Shown in pieces: positions 43,123-51,494 of a stretch of 64,000 nucleotides of DNA (positions are counted from its first letter, which is position 1; the number at the start of each line of letters is the position of its first letter). Source of the stretch: Undibacterium sp. KW1 (GTDB lineage Bacteria; Pseudomonadota; Gammaproteobacteria; Burkholderiales; Burkholderiaceae_D); NCBI RefSeq assembly GCF_009937955.1, contig NZ_AP018439.1, forward strand, positions 6,324,001 to 6,388,000, read 5' to 3'. Under the pieces are notes generated by a model. It did not search any database, was not told where the DNA came from, and saw only the letters and a program-made list of their open reading frames with translations. A program made the position numbers and the translations under genes.

Positions 43123-46020
43123 TCAGGGATTCAGAGGCAGGTTCAAGGTAAACCGCGTGCCCATGCCGGGTGCGCTATCGACAGCGATGCTGCCATGCAT
43201 GATGGTGGTCACCAGGTTGTGGACTATGCTGAGCCCCAGCCCGCTGCCACCCTGGCCCAGCTTGGTGGTGAAGAAGGGGTCGAAAATCCTGCGCAAATCC
43301 TGAGCCTCTATGCCCTTGCCATTGTCACTGAAGATGACCTGCACCTGATTGTCTGGCGTCTTGTGGGCGCGCAACAGCATCTTGCCATTTTCGCGGTTTT
43401 CAAAGGCGTGCAGGATGGCATTGTTGATGAAATTAGTCAGCACCTGTCCATAAGGACCGGGAAAGCTGTTGAACTCTATGTCATCGGGGATATCAATTTC
43501 CAGCGTATGGCCGCGCTTGTGTATCAGGTTGTGCAGGGTGCGTATGACTTCCAGGGTAGTCTTGCGCAAGTTGAACAGCCTGCGCTTCTGGCTGGTTTGG
43601 TCTACCGAGACTTGCTTGAAACTGCTGACCAGGTCACTCGCGCTCATCAGGTTGCGCAGCAATAATTCATTGGCATTATGGATGGTGGCCGTAAACTGGT
43701 TCAGGTCAGAACGCTTCACGGTATTTTCTGTCAGCTTGCGCAAAAAAATGACAGACTGTTCTTGCAGCGTAGTGGCAGTCAGCAGGCTGTTGCCTATGGG
43801 GGTATTCAGTTCATGGGCGATACCCGCCACCAGTGAACCCAGTGCCGCCAGTTTTTCTTGCGAAATCAGGATTTGCTGGGCTTTGAGCAATTGCTGATAA
43901 GTCTCGGCATTCTCCACCGCAATCGCGGTATAGGCGGCCAGCATCATGGCAATATCCAGATGCATGCGCTGGAAGGCATTTTTTTGTGTACTCTGTATGG
44001 CGATCAAGCCTATGGTGCGGCCCTTGATCATCAGCGGCACATAGATGTGCGAGATGGGGATGATTTTTTCCAGACCGGCAAAATAGGCGCTATCGACGGT
44101 CAGCTTGCTCAGGCCTGCTGCACTGATGTAGTTCAGGTATTCGCCATAGATATCGCTGATAAAGATGGGTTGCTGATGTGTGACACACCATACTGATAAT
44201 AGATCCTCGTCCCTGATATCGCGTATATACGGCAACATGCGCTGGCCGCGCAGGATATTGCAGGGAAACTCTATGGTTTCCTGCTCTGGCCGGTACAGGC
44301 CTACGGCGAATACTTCTGCCCCCATCTGCTCATGTACGTGGCGATAGACGATCTCCATGATGGTATCGCGGTCCAGGCTGGACGTGACTTCTCTGCCTAT
44401 CTCGCTGAGCCGGTAAATATGCTTGTGTGCCTGTTGTAATTGCTCGGTCTGCAATTGCAGGCTGGCGGTGCGCTCCAGCACCCTGGCTTCGAGTTGCTTC
44501 TGGGTCTGGGCATGTTCGGCATGGCTGAGTACCTGTTGTACCAGGTTACCCAGGTGGCGGCCAAACAGCACATCTTCACGCGACCAGTTCCTGCTGCCGC
44601 TGGTATGGGCGAAACAGATCAGGCCTACGCTTTTACCATGCAGGCGCAGAGAGATTTTCAAGGCCGAATGCAATTCTTCCTGCCCCAGCAAAGCACGCAT
44701 TTCATTTGCTACCACGTGCAAACGCATATCATGCCCAACCAGTGGCACTTCATCCTGCTGCAGTATGTGCATCAGTAATGGCAGGTTCTGGCAAGGCATT
44801 TCTGCCCTGATCAGGCCATGCTTGCTGCCAGCCCTGGCGTGACAATGCAGACCTACTCCATTGCCATCAATCAGGAAGATGGCTGCCAGCTCGGTATTCA
44901 GGATGGCCAGCGAGGTATCGGTAATCAGTTGCAATACTTCAGCTTGCGGGCCTTCTTCCAGCAAGCGGTTTGATGACAGTTCCAGCAAAATTTCTACCGG
45001 CGGCTTGTGAGACAAATCATAGGCCCGCAATTCATGGAGCCTGTCCATCGTCCCCAGTTCACTGAGCTCGCTGGTGGTTTGCTGATGCAGGCGGGCAAAA
45101 TGCAGGGCCTGTTGCCAGTTGCCCTGTTGTTCATGGATTTCAGACAGTGCTGCCAGGCTGCGTACTTTTTGCCTGCGTGAAGCGACTTTATCTGAATAGC
45201 TCAGAGCCTTGCCATAGACATCCAGCGCCTCATCGAATTGCCCTGCTGCACGCAGGATGTCGGCCAGGGTATCCTGCACGGCGCCTTTGAGCCACACATA
45301 ATTGCAGGCATCGGCGAGTTCCAGTGCGGTGCGGATATGGGTCTCAGCGATCTCCAGTTGCGTATTCCTGCCGGCGACCTGACCCAGGTACCAGTAAGTC
45401 TCAGCCAGGTATTCATGGATGGCATGTTGCTCAGCCAATACTTTCGCTTTCAGAAAGCAATCCTGGGCTGCCTGCAATTCACCAGTATGGAGTTCATTGA
45501 CACCCAGGTTGATGATTTGCTTGCACAGCAGGTAAGGCTCGTTCAGTTGCTCCAGCAGGCTACCGGCATCGGTATGAAAACGCGCCGCAGTTTTGCCATC
45601 ACCGAGGGCATCATAAATCTGCCCCAGCCCTATATGCGCTTCGACCAGTGTTACCTGGTCGCGGTTGAACTTGCTCAGATCAACGCAGCGCGTCCAGTAC
45701 ATCAGGGCGTCACGGTAGGCACCCTGGGTATAACAGATACGGCCAAGGGCCAGCAACATCAGCCCGGCAGGGCGTGTCAGTTGCTGTTGTTCAGCGATGT
45801 GCAAGCCTTGTTCGAGTTCGCTTTGCATGGAATGCGCCTGCCCCAGCCTCTCCAGTATCAGATAGCGCTGGTAACAGGCGTCAAGCTGTAAGCCGGTTTG
45901 CCCGGCTGTAGCTGCCTGCACGCTCAATTGCCCGAGTAAGCAAGTCGCCAGCCGCGGATGTCTGCGCGCGGTCTTGACGATGCGGAGTAAATTGCGATTC
46001 AAATTCAGCGCCTGGCGCAT
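43123..46020 (-). CDS. Cytoplasmic TPR-GAF sensor histidine kinase
   Basis: 965 residues, no membrane segment. Residues about 20-330 are tetratricopeptide-like helical repeats (GLGQIYDALGDGKTAARFH, then LAETYWYLGQVAG). Two GAF-type domains follow (about 345-500 and 560-700), then a coiled coil and the kinase core: phosphoacceptor His736 in GIAHELNTPIG, N box NFINNAILHAFENR, G1 SDNGKGI, and G2 GGSGLGLSIV. The TPR part suggests a protein or peptide partner, as in LuxR-type MalT sensors, and GAF suggests a small ligand. No response regulator is adjacent. Confidence 0.9.
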   Translation of the reverse strand: MRQALNLNRNLLRIVKTARRHPRLATCLLGQLSVQAATAGQTGLQLDACYQRYLILERLGQAHSMQSELEQGLHIAEQQQLTRPAGLMLLALGRICYTQGAYRDALMYWTRCVDLSKFNRDQVTLVEAHIGLGQIYDALGDGKTAARFHTDAGSLLEQLNEPYLLCKQIINLGVNELHTGELQAAQDCFLKAKVLAEQHAIHEYLAETYWYLGQVAGRNTQLEIAETHIRTALELADACNYVWLKGAVQDTLADILRAAGQFDEALDVYGKALSYSDKVASRRQKVRSLAALSEIHEQQGNWQQALHFARLHQQTTSELSELGTMDRLHELRAYDLSHKPPVEILLELSSNRLLEEGPQAEVLQLITDTSLAILNTELAAIFLIDGNGVGLHCHARAGSKHGLIRAEMPCQNLPLLMHILQQDEVPLVGHDMRLHVVANEMRALLGQEELHSALKISLRLHGKSVGLICFAHTSGSRNWSREDVLFGRHLGNLVQQVLSHAEHAQTQKQLEARVLERTASLQLQTEQLQQAHKHIYRLSEIGREVTSSLDRDTIMEIVYRHVHEQMGAEVFAVGLYRPEQETIEFPCNILRGQRMLPYIRDIRDEDLLSVWCVTHQQPIFISDIYGEYLNYISAAGLSKLTVDSAYFAGLEKIIPISHIYVPLMIKGRTIGLIAIQSTQKNAFQRMHLDIAMMLAAYTAIAVENAETYQQLLKAQQILISQEKLAALGSLVAGIAHELNTPIGNSLLTATTLQEQSVIFLRKLTENTVKRSDLNQFTATIHNANELLLRNLMSASDLVSSFKQVSVDQTSQKRRLFNLRKTTLEVIRTLHNLIHKRGHTLEIDIPDDIEFNSFPGPYGQVLTNFINNAILHAFENRENGKMLLRAHKTPDNQVQVIFSDNGKGIEAQDLRRIFDPFFTTKLGQGGSGLGLSIVHNLVTTIMHGSIAVDSAPGMGTRFTLNLPLNP

Positions 46021-46165
46021 GGTTCTCGATTTGTTTGTCCGAAAATGGCTAGAAGAGTGGCTGGCACTCGCGTATAACTATTCCTGAAGATAGTAATGCA
46101 GTTTGCAAATTGGGTACATAATTTTAACTATCCCGGAATTGATTACGCACAAGAAAGTGGCGGCT

Positions 46166-47746
46166 ATGGAACAGCAGATACCTACCATGCAGGGCAAAGC
46201 TCAGGCGGCAGTGCCGCCCGATGCGACCAGCCTGATGCTGACTGAGGCCAGTGAGGGTTTGACGCAAAAGCAATGTTATTACCGTGCCCTCGCCGCCAAG
46301 GACAGCCGTTTCGATGGGGTGTTTTTTACCGGCGTTAAAACCACCGGTGTGTATTGCCGCCCGGTGTGTGGCGTCAAGACGCCGCGTGAATCGTCCTGCG
46401 AGTTTTTCAGCAGCGCAGCAGCGGCAGAGGCTGCCGGTTTTCGCCCCTGCCTGCGTTGCCGCCCTGAGCTGGCACCGTATGCGATACAGCAAAATCTTGC
46501 CCATGCGATCTGGCAAAGAATCGCTGATGGTGCCCTGAATGAAACCGATATAGAAAGCTTCTCTGAACAGATTGGCCTGTCTTCACGCCAGTTGCGCCGC
46601 GTCATGCTGCAAGAGTTTGGCGTGACACCGGTAGAACTAGCCCAGACCCAGCGCCTGTTGTTTGCCAAAAAACTGTTGCAAGAGACTCAGCTAGGCATGG
46701 CAGAGATCGCCTTTGCTGCCGGTTTTGGCAGTGTCAGGCGTTTCAATGCCCTGTTTTCAGAACGCTATCAAATGGCCCCGGGATCAATACGGCGTGCTGC
46801 CGACAGCGCAGGCGAAGGTGTTTGCCTGAAGCTGGCTTACCGCCCACCCTATGCATGGGACGCAGTGATCACTTACCTTGCCGGGCGCGCCATGCCGGGG
46901 CTGGAAGCCGTCATCGATGAAAAAGGCGGGAAGGCCTATGTACGCAGCGTACAGATGGAAGGGCTGGAAGGCTGGCTCAAAGTCGCCCATCTGCCCTCCA
47001 AACAGCAACTCAGCCTGCAAGTCTCACCTTCACTGGCACCGGTACTCATGCCACTCATGGCGAGAGTCAGGCAGCAATTTGATCTGGAGGCCAATCCCGC
47101 CGTCATCCAGAGCCATTTGCAATCAGACAGCCTGCTGGCCGGGCAAATCCTGCGCACGCCCGGCATGCGTGTGCCCGGTGCCTTCAACAGTTTTGAGCTG
47201 GCCATCCGTGCCGTGCTGGGCCAGCAAGTCAGCGTGGCCGGCGCTACCACGGTAGCGGGCAGGCTGGTGACCCGCTTTGGTCAGCCAGTGCTTACCCCGT
47301 TTGCTACTGTCACCCATCATTTCCCCAGCCCGCAAACCATTGTTGGCTTGTCGATAGACCAACTGGCGGGCATAGGCATACCCGGTGCCCGCGCTGCCAC
47401 ACTGCAAAACATTGCCCGGTTTGCCCTTGAAGGTGGCTTGCAAAGGCAGTTGGCGGCCAGCTCGGACGAGATGGTAGCCAGGCTCAAGACCGTCAAAGGC
47501 ATAGGTGAGTGGACCGCACAATATATTGCCATGCGCGCCCTGCGTTTTTCGGATGCCTTTCCGGCAGGTGACCTGGGTCTGCAAAAAGCTGCCGCAATAC
47601 TGGCAACCCCGGCAAGCCCGACGACACCAACAACACCAGCAAGCGAGCGCCTGACTGAAAAACAATTACTGGCTGTCGCCCAGCCCTGGGCACCGTGGCG
47701 GGCTTATGCGGCACTGCTGTTATGGCAATCATTAAGTCAACAATAA
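46166..47746 (+). CDS. alkA: Ada N-terminal/AraC/AlkA fusion: DNA-3-methyladenine glycosylase II
   Basis: 526 residues from the ATG at 46166 (AAGAAAG upstream; the open frame begins at a TTG at 46103). Three parts: an Ada-type zinc domain with Cys64, Cys68, Cys95 and Cys98 at Ada spacing (the Cys38 methyl-acceptor equivalent is Cys64); an AraC helix-turn-helix; and an AlkA glycosylase with the HhH motif (KTVKGIGEWTAQYIAMRAL) and catalytic aspartate in FPAGDLGL. The protein can thus sense methyl phosphotriesters, bind DNA and excise alkylated bases. ogt follows after nine bases, making a complete alkylation response unit. Confidence 0.95.
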   Translation: MEQQIPTMQGKAQAAVPPDATSLMLTEASEGLTQKQCYYRALAAKDSRFDGVFFTGVKTTGVYCRPVCGVKTPRESSCEFFSSAAAAEAAGFRPCLRCRPELAPYAIQQNLAHAIWQRIADGALNETDIESFSEQIGLSSRQLRRVMLQEFGVTPVELAQTQRLLFAKKLLQETQLGMAEIAFAAGFGSVRRFNALFSERYQMAPGSIRRAADSAGEGVCLKLAYRPPYAWDAVITYLAGRAMPGLEAVIDEKGGKAYVRSVQMEGLEGWLKVAHLPSKQQLSLQVSPSLAPVLMPLMARVRQQFDLEANPAVIQSHLQSDSLLAGQILRTPGMRVPGAFNSFELAIRAVLGQQVSVAGATTVAGRLVTRFGQPVLTPFATVTHHFPSPQTIVGLSIDQLAGIGIPGARAATLQNIARFALEGGLQRQLAASSDEMVARLKTVKGIGEWTAQYIAMRALRFSDAFPAGDLGLQKAAAILATPASPTTPTTPASERLTEKQLLAVAQPWAPWRAYAALLLWQSLSQQ

Positions 47747-47755
47747 GGAAAGATC

Positions 47756-48238
47756 ATGAAATACCTGAACTACAACAGCCAGATAGGGCAATTACTGTTA
47801 GCCGCCAGTGAGCGTGGCCTCAGTGGTGTGTATTTTGAAAATCACAAACACTTCAAAGGCAGCGCAGGCTGGCAGGAGGATGAATCTGATCCCATCCTGA
47901 ACCAGGCACGTCAGCAACTGCAGGAATACTTCGCCGGGCAGCGCCAGGATTTTGATTTGCCGCTGGACTTATCGGCAGGCACGGACTTTCAGCAAGAAGT
48001 ATGGGCAGCCTTGCGTCGCATCCCGTTTGCCCAGACCAGCAGTTATCTGGCACTGGCACAGGGTATAGCCAGACCCAGGGCGGTGCGCGCAGTGGGGGCG
48101 GCGAATGGGCGTAATCCTTTATCCATCATCGTTCCCTGCCACAGGGTCATCGCCAGCAATGGCGCATTGACCGGTTATGCGGGTGGCTTACAGAATAAAG
48201 AGGCCTTATTGATGCTGGAGAGAAAATTTTCAAAATAG
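47756..48238 (+). CDS. ogt: Methylated-DNA-[protein]-cysteine S-methyltransferase
   Basis: 160 residues, the usual size for Ogt. The acceptor cysteine is Cys128 in IIVPCHRVI, preceded by the helix-turn-helix QEVWAALRRIPFAQTSSYLALA and the arginine-finger region AVRAVGAANGRNP. It removes methyl from O6-methylguanine or O4-methylthymine in a suicide reaction. AAGGAAAG before the ATG and a nine-base gap after the alkA stop show an operon. In E. coli Ada the two methyl-transfer domains are in one chain; here the phosphotriester part is fused to AlkA and the O6 part is this separate protein. Confidence 0.95.
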   Translation: MKYLNYNSQIGQLLLAASERGLSGVYFENHKHFKGSAGWQEDESDPILNQARQQLQEYFAGQRQDFDLPLDLSAGTDFQQEVWAALRRIPFAQTSSYLALAQGIARPRAVRAVGAANGRNPLSIIVPCHRVIASNGALTGYAGGLQNKEALLMLERKFSK

Positions 48239-48348
48239 CAATATTGGTGGGTCGCGTCCATGTCAGGTGGATGCCTAAAGAGTAAGCAGGGTGAGTAATG
48301 ACAGGAAAAGCAGATAGATATCTGAAAATATCATTTAGCTAATTTTGG

Positions 48349-48357
48349 TGCGATGCA
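48349..48357 (+). promoter_or_regulatory. TGCGATGCA site upstream of the phasin promoter
   Basis: A TGCGRTGCA sequence that recurs at 48405-48413, one on each side of the promoter. TGC/GCA dyads of this kind are known as sites for PhaR-type repressors of phasin genes. The assignment is inferred from position and motif. Confidence 0.45.
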
Positions 48358-48367
48358 CAAAAAGTGC

Positions 48368-48395
48368 TTGACGTTTTAAATTCTAAGTGTAAAAT
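48368..48395 (+). promoter_or_regulatory. Sigma-70 promoter of the phasin gene
   Basis: TTGACG (48368-48373) and TAAAAT (48390-48395) with a 16-base spacer, about 95 bases before the phasin ATG. It is flanked by two copies of a TGCGRTGCA dyad. Confidence 0.6.
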
Positions 48396-48404
48396 CGTAT
48401 TTGT

Positions 48405-48413
48405 TGCGGTGCA
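48405..48413 (+). promoter_or_regulatory. TGCGGTGCA site at the phasin transcription start
   Basis: Second copy of the TGCGRTGCA dyad, starting ten bases past the -10 box, where a bound repressor would block initiation. See the copy at 48349. Confidence 0.45.
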
Positions 48414-48490
48414 CCATTCAATAATTCGTGGAAAGCGCTGCCGATCATTAACGCTGTTAAGCCACTTAATTCCATTTACCGGAGAATGTT

Positions 48491-49054
48491 ATGACTACCA
48501 ATACACCAGAACAATTTATCGCTACGACGAAAGCTAACCTGGAAGCGCAATTCGCTTCCCTGACTTCCCTGAACAAAAAAGCATTTGAAGGTCTGGAGCA
48601 GTTGTTTGCCCTGAACGTCAATGCTGCTAAAGCCAGCCTGGAAGAAGGTACTGCTGCTGCCAAGCAATTGCTGAGCGCCAAAGACCCACAAGAATTTTTC
48701 ACTTTGTCTGCAGCACAAGCTCAGCCAAACGCTGAAAAAGCACTGGCTTATGGCCGTCACCTGGCAAGCATCACTACAGCAACTCAGCAAGAATTCACTA
48801 AAGCTGTTGAAGCGCACATCGCTGAAACAAACACTAAAGTGATTTCCCTGATCGACGAAGTAACTAAAAATGCACCAGCTGGTTCCGAACAAGCTGTTAC
48901 AGCCTTGAAATCTGTTGTTGGCAACATCAACGCAGGCTACGAGCAACTGTCCAAAACAACCAAGCAAGCTGTACAAACTCTGGAAGAAAACCTGACCAAG
49001 GCTACCCAGCAGTTCACACAAGCGGCTGAAAAAGCAACTGCTAAAAAGAAATAA
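48491..49054 (+). CDS. phaP: Phasin (polyhydroxyalkanoate granule-associated protein)
   Basis: 187 residues, highly helical and free of cysteine, with heptad-like repeats and a lysine-rich end (AEKATAKKK). It has the phasin family profile of betaproteobacteria: N-terminal TPEQFIATTKANLEAQFA, then LTSLNKKAFEGLEQLFALNV and AKQLLSAKDPQEFFTLS. Phasins coat polyhydroxyalkanoate granules and limit their size. Codon use is strongly biased to a few codons, as expected for an abundant protein. It has its own promoter and terminator. The thiolase at 52592 may supply the same pathway. Confidence 0.95.
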   Translation: MTTNTPEQFIATTKANLEAQFASLTSLNKKAFEGLEQLFALNVNAAKASLEEGTAAAKQLLSAKDPQEFFTLSAAQAQPNAEKALAYGRHLASITTATQQEFTKAVEAHIAETNTKVISLIDEVTKNAPAGSEQAVTALKSVVGNINAGYEQLSKTTKQAVQTLEENLTKATQQFTQAAEKATAKKK

Positions 49055-49098
49055 TTTAGCAATTGCAGATTCAGACTCAATGTAAATTGAGTTGCAGT

Positions 49099-49134
49099 AA
49101 AAAATCCCCTGATGTTCGCATGAGGGGATTTTTT
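49099..49134 (+). terminator. Rho-independent terminator
   Basis: AAAAAATCCCCT and AGGGGATTTTTT form the stem, extended by GATG/CATG with one mismatch around TTCG. It lies 44 bases past the phasin stop. Confidence 0.9.
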
Positions 49135-49150
49135 CATGGGTAGCTGGAAT

Positions 49151-49543
49151 TCAGGTTGACGCTTGCTGATTCGGTTGTTTACCCAATAAATAAATCAAAT
49201 ACAGCACCACGCAAGCACCATCAAAAAAAGCGGCAGTGTGCAGACCCTGCAAGGCTGGCTCTGCCCAGTTGATGGCGACCATGATCACCAGCCCCAGTTT
49301 CTCAACTGCTGCTGCCAATAAAATCGCCCTTCTTGCCTGCGTTTGTCTAACCGCATAGATAATCAGCGCACCCAACACTAAAGCCATCAAACCCCAGTGC
49401 CGTGCAAAGAACAGGCCAGTCACATCACCTACCTGCATGCCTGATGCCTGCAGGAACAACGTGGGCGCGATAAACTGCACGCCCGCCAGCATGGTGACAG
49501 TGCCGCTGACATACAGGATCTTGCGTATTATTTTTTCTTGCAT
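49151..49543 (-). CDS. Hypothetical four-helix membrane protein
   Basis: 130 residues with four hydrophobic segments (about 8-30, 44-63, 72-92 and 100-120), so an inner-membrane protein. Short blocks such as FFARHWGLMALVLGALIIYA recall small uncharacterised membrane families, but I cannot name one. GGGGAG before the ATG is a good ribosome binding site. It begins 26 bases after the sulfatase stop on the same strand and is probably cotranscribed with it. Confidence 0.75.
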   Translation of the reverse strand: MQEKIIRKILYVSGTVTMLAGVQFIAPTLFLQASGMQVGDVTGLFFARHWGLMALVLGALIIYAVRQTQARRAILLAAAVEKLGLVIMVAINWAEPALQGLHTAAFFDGACVVLYLIYLLGKQPNQQAST

Positions 49544-49569
49544 GGTCTCCCCTACTTATTGGCTTTTTA

Positions 49570-51372
49570 TTAGCTTTCTCTCTGTTGATATAAAAATGCA
49601 GGCCCTGGTAATTCCCTGCCCAGATCATCTCCCACTTCAGTACTGATCAATGTATTCAATCTCTGATTCAAGTCCAGCAGCAAATCCTTGTGCTGCTCAG
49701 GGCTGGCGGCCAGGTTGGTGATTTCATTCGGGTCGGTTTGCGTATCATAAAGCTCTAGCTGGTTACGTGTCCTCAGATTTTGCCAGTCACGTGGCTGGTG
49801 ATGATCGGCAGGTTTGAAATAACGGGCAAATTTATAACGGCCATCATGGATGCCGCGGAACAGGGCCGGGTTTTCCAGACTAGGTAAAAACTGGCCGCTT
49901 TCAAAACCGATGAAAAGCGAGTTCAGCTTGTTATATATCTTGCCGGTTTTTGCCCCCTTGCGTGAAAATTCCGGGTCCATATACAGAGGGACGCCGTAGT
50001 TGAACAAGATACCTTTTTTATCGCGCTCTGTGGTCGCGCCAGTTGTGCTGATGGCGGCACTGATATCGACACCCTTCAGATAAGGATATTTTTCTGCAAG
50101 TGCATGCGCATCTACGCCAGCCATGCCAAGGATGGTGGGCACTAAGTCCATATGTGAACCCAGTGCATTCGTCATCTTGCCACCCGCCACATCAGGGTGG
50201 CGCACGATGAAGGGCAGGCGCATGTTTTCCTTATACATGAAGGGCCCCTTCTGGCGCAGCTTGTGGGCACCTGCCATTTCTCCATGGTCCGATGTATAGA
50301 TGACGATGGTGTCCTTATCCATGCCCAGCTTTTTCAGTGCCTGCAATACCGTCAGGGCATGGCTATCAACATCGCGTACGCAATTGAAGTAATAACTTTG
50401 ATAGGCGCGCCAGGCCGCTTCATCGTTGGGGTCTATATGGCCGTATAGCCAGTTACACATTTCTATGTAAGAGCTGGTGGCCCAGGGTTTGCCGATCAAT
50501 TTATCCTGGTAATAACTGTCTGGCAAAGGCAGATCCCAGTATTTGTCGTAAACACCGCCTGTGGGTGGGGTCGATAAGGGCGACAACATATTGCGCTGCT
50601 GCCGGCTGGCCACTTGTGCATCGCCAGTGCTGACATACATGACATCATGTGGATTCACAAAATTCACCGCCAGAAACCAGGGCTGCTTGCCGCGCATGGC
50701 GCGCCCTTTCGTGCTCAACCACTGTACCGCATTGCTGGCGATTTGCCCGTCATAGCGGTAGCCGGTCCAGGTAGAACCATGGGGATCGCCATCGGCGTTG
50801 TAGTCAGAAAAACCGTAGGGTTCAAGCGCATTTTCTGTCGTTGGATAAGGTCCATACACCAGGCCAGAATCAGGGCGTACATGGCTTAAATGCCATTTAC
50901 CCTTGTAGGCGGTGTAATAAGCCTGGGCCCTCAACAAATGCCCGAGGCTGGGCAAGTCATCTGCCAGTTTGGGAAAAGAAGGTGGCGCATCGACATTTGC
51001 CGTCATCAGGGTGTGCTGGGTATGTTGGCCAAAATACATATTCGAGCGTGAAGGCGAACAAGGCGTGGTATTTGCATGGAAATTCATCATGCCTGTGCCT
51101 TGTTCCAGCAGCATTTCATGGGCAGACAAGCCCAGGCCAGACGGCAAGTCTTGCCAGTGGCGTAACTGATCATTCACGATCAGCAGGATATTCGGCCGCC
51201 GCTGGCGCAAGCCTTGGGCTGTCATTGCTCCCGGCACCTTGGGTATGCTGCTCGGCCTGTGTTGCCGGTCGGCCACGTCGCCAAAGGCTGCCGCCAGGCC
51301 TGTGCCCGCCATCGCGGCCAGTACTTTTCTGCGGCTGATATTACCTGACCGATTGTCTGACTGATCTGCCAT
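49570..51372 (-). CDS. Tat-exported sulfatase (type I, formylglycine-dependent)
   Basis: 600 residues from the ATG at 51372, which has GGGGGGAG upstream. The twin-arginine signal is SRRKVLAAMAG at about 14-24. The sulfatase signature CSPSR starts at Cys105, the residue converted to formylglycine; metal-binding blocks include RPNILLIVNDQ near 59-69, KGKWHLS and TSDHGEMAGAH. It is an alkaline-phosphatase-superfamily enzyme that should remove sulfate from sulfated carbohydrates or other esters outside the cytoplasm. The Tat route fits the need for cytoplasmic cysteine modification. No modifying enzyme gene is in this window. A divergent LysR gene probably controls it. Confidence 0.9.
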   Translation of the reverse strand: MADQSDNRSGNISRRKVLAAMAGTGLAAAFGDVADRQHRPSSIPKVPGAMTAQGLRQRRPNILLIVNDQLRHWQDLPSGLGLSAHEMLLEQGTGMMNFHANTTPCSPSRSNMYFGQHTQHTLMTANVDAPPSFPKLADDLPSLGHLLRAQAYYTAYKGKWHLSHVRPDSGLVYGPYPTTENALEPYGFSDYNADGDPHGSTWTGYRYDGQIASNAVQWLSTKGRAMRGKQPWFLAVNFVNPHDVMYVSTGDAQVASRQQRNMLSPLSTPPTGGVYDKYWDLPLPDSYYQDKLIGKPWATSSYIEMCNWLYGHIDPNDEAAWRAYQSYYFNCVRDVDSHALTVLQALKKLGMDKDTIVIYTSDHGEMAGAHKLRQKGPFMYKENMRLPFIVRHPDVAGGKMTNALGSHMDLVPTILGMAGVDAHALAEKYPYLKGVDISAAISTTGATTERDKKGILFNYGVPLYMDPEFSRKGAKTGKIYNKLNSLFIGFESGQFLPSLENPALFRGIHDGRYKFARYFKPADHHQPRDWQNLRTRNQLELYDTQTDPNEITNLAASPEQHKDLLLDLNQRLNTLISTEVGDDLGRELPGPAFLYQQRES

Positions 51373-51494
51373 ATCTCCCCCCCTCTTAACCGGCTCGTGA
51401 TCGGCTCGTGATACTGAGCAGTGTCGGACACTTAAGCCCATACGTCCAGTGCATTATAATCATCGCGTTGATGCCTTAAAGGTATGGTCTGCTG

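Noticed and set aside
46103..46165. Upstream TTG start for the Ada/AlkA fusion
   Set aside because: The extra residues are not Ada-like, and AAGAAAG is well placed for the ATG at 46166.
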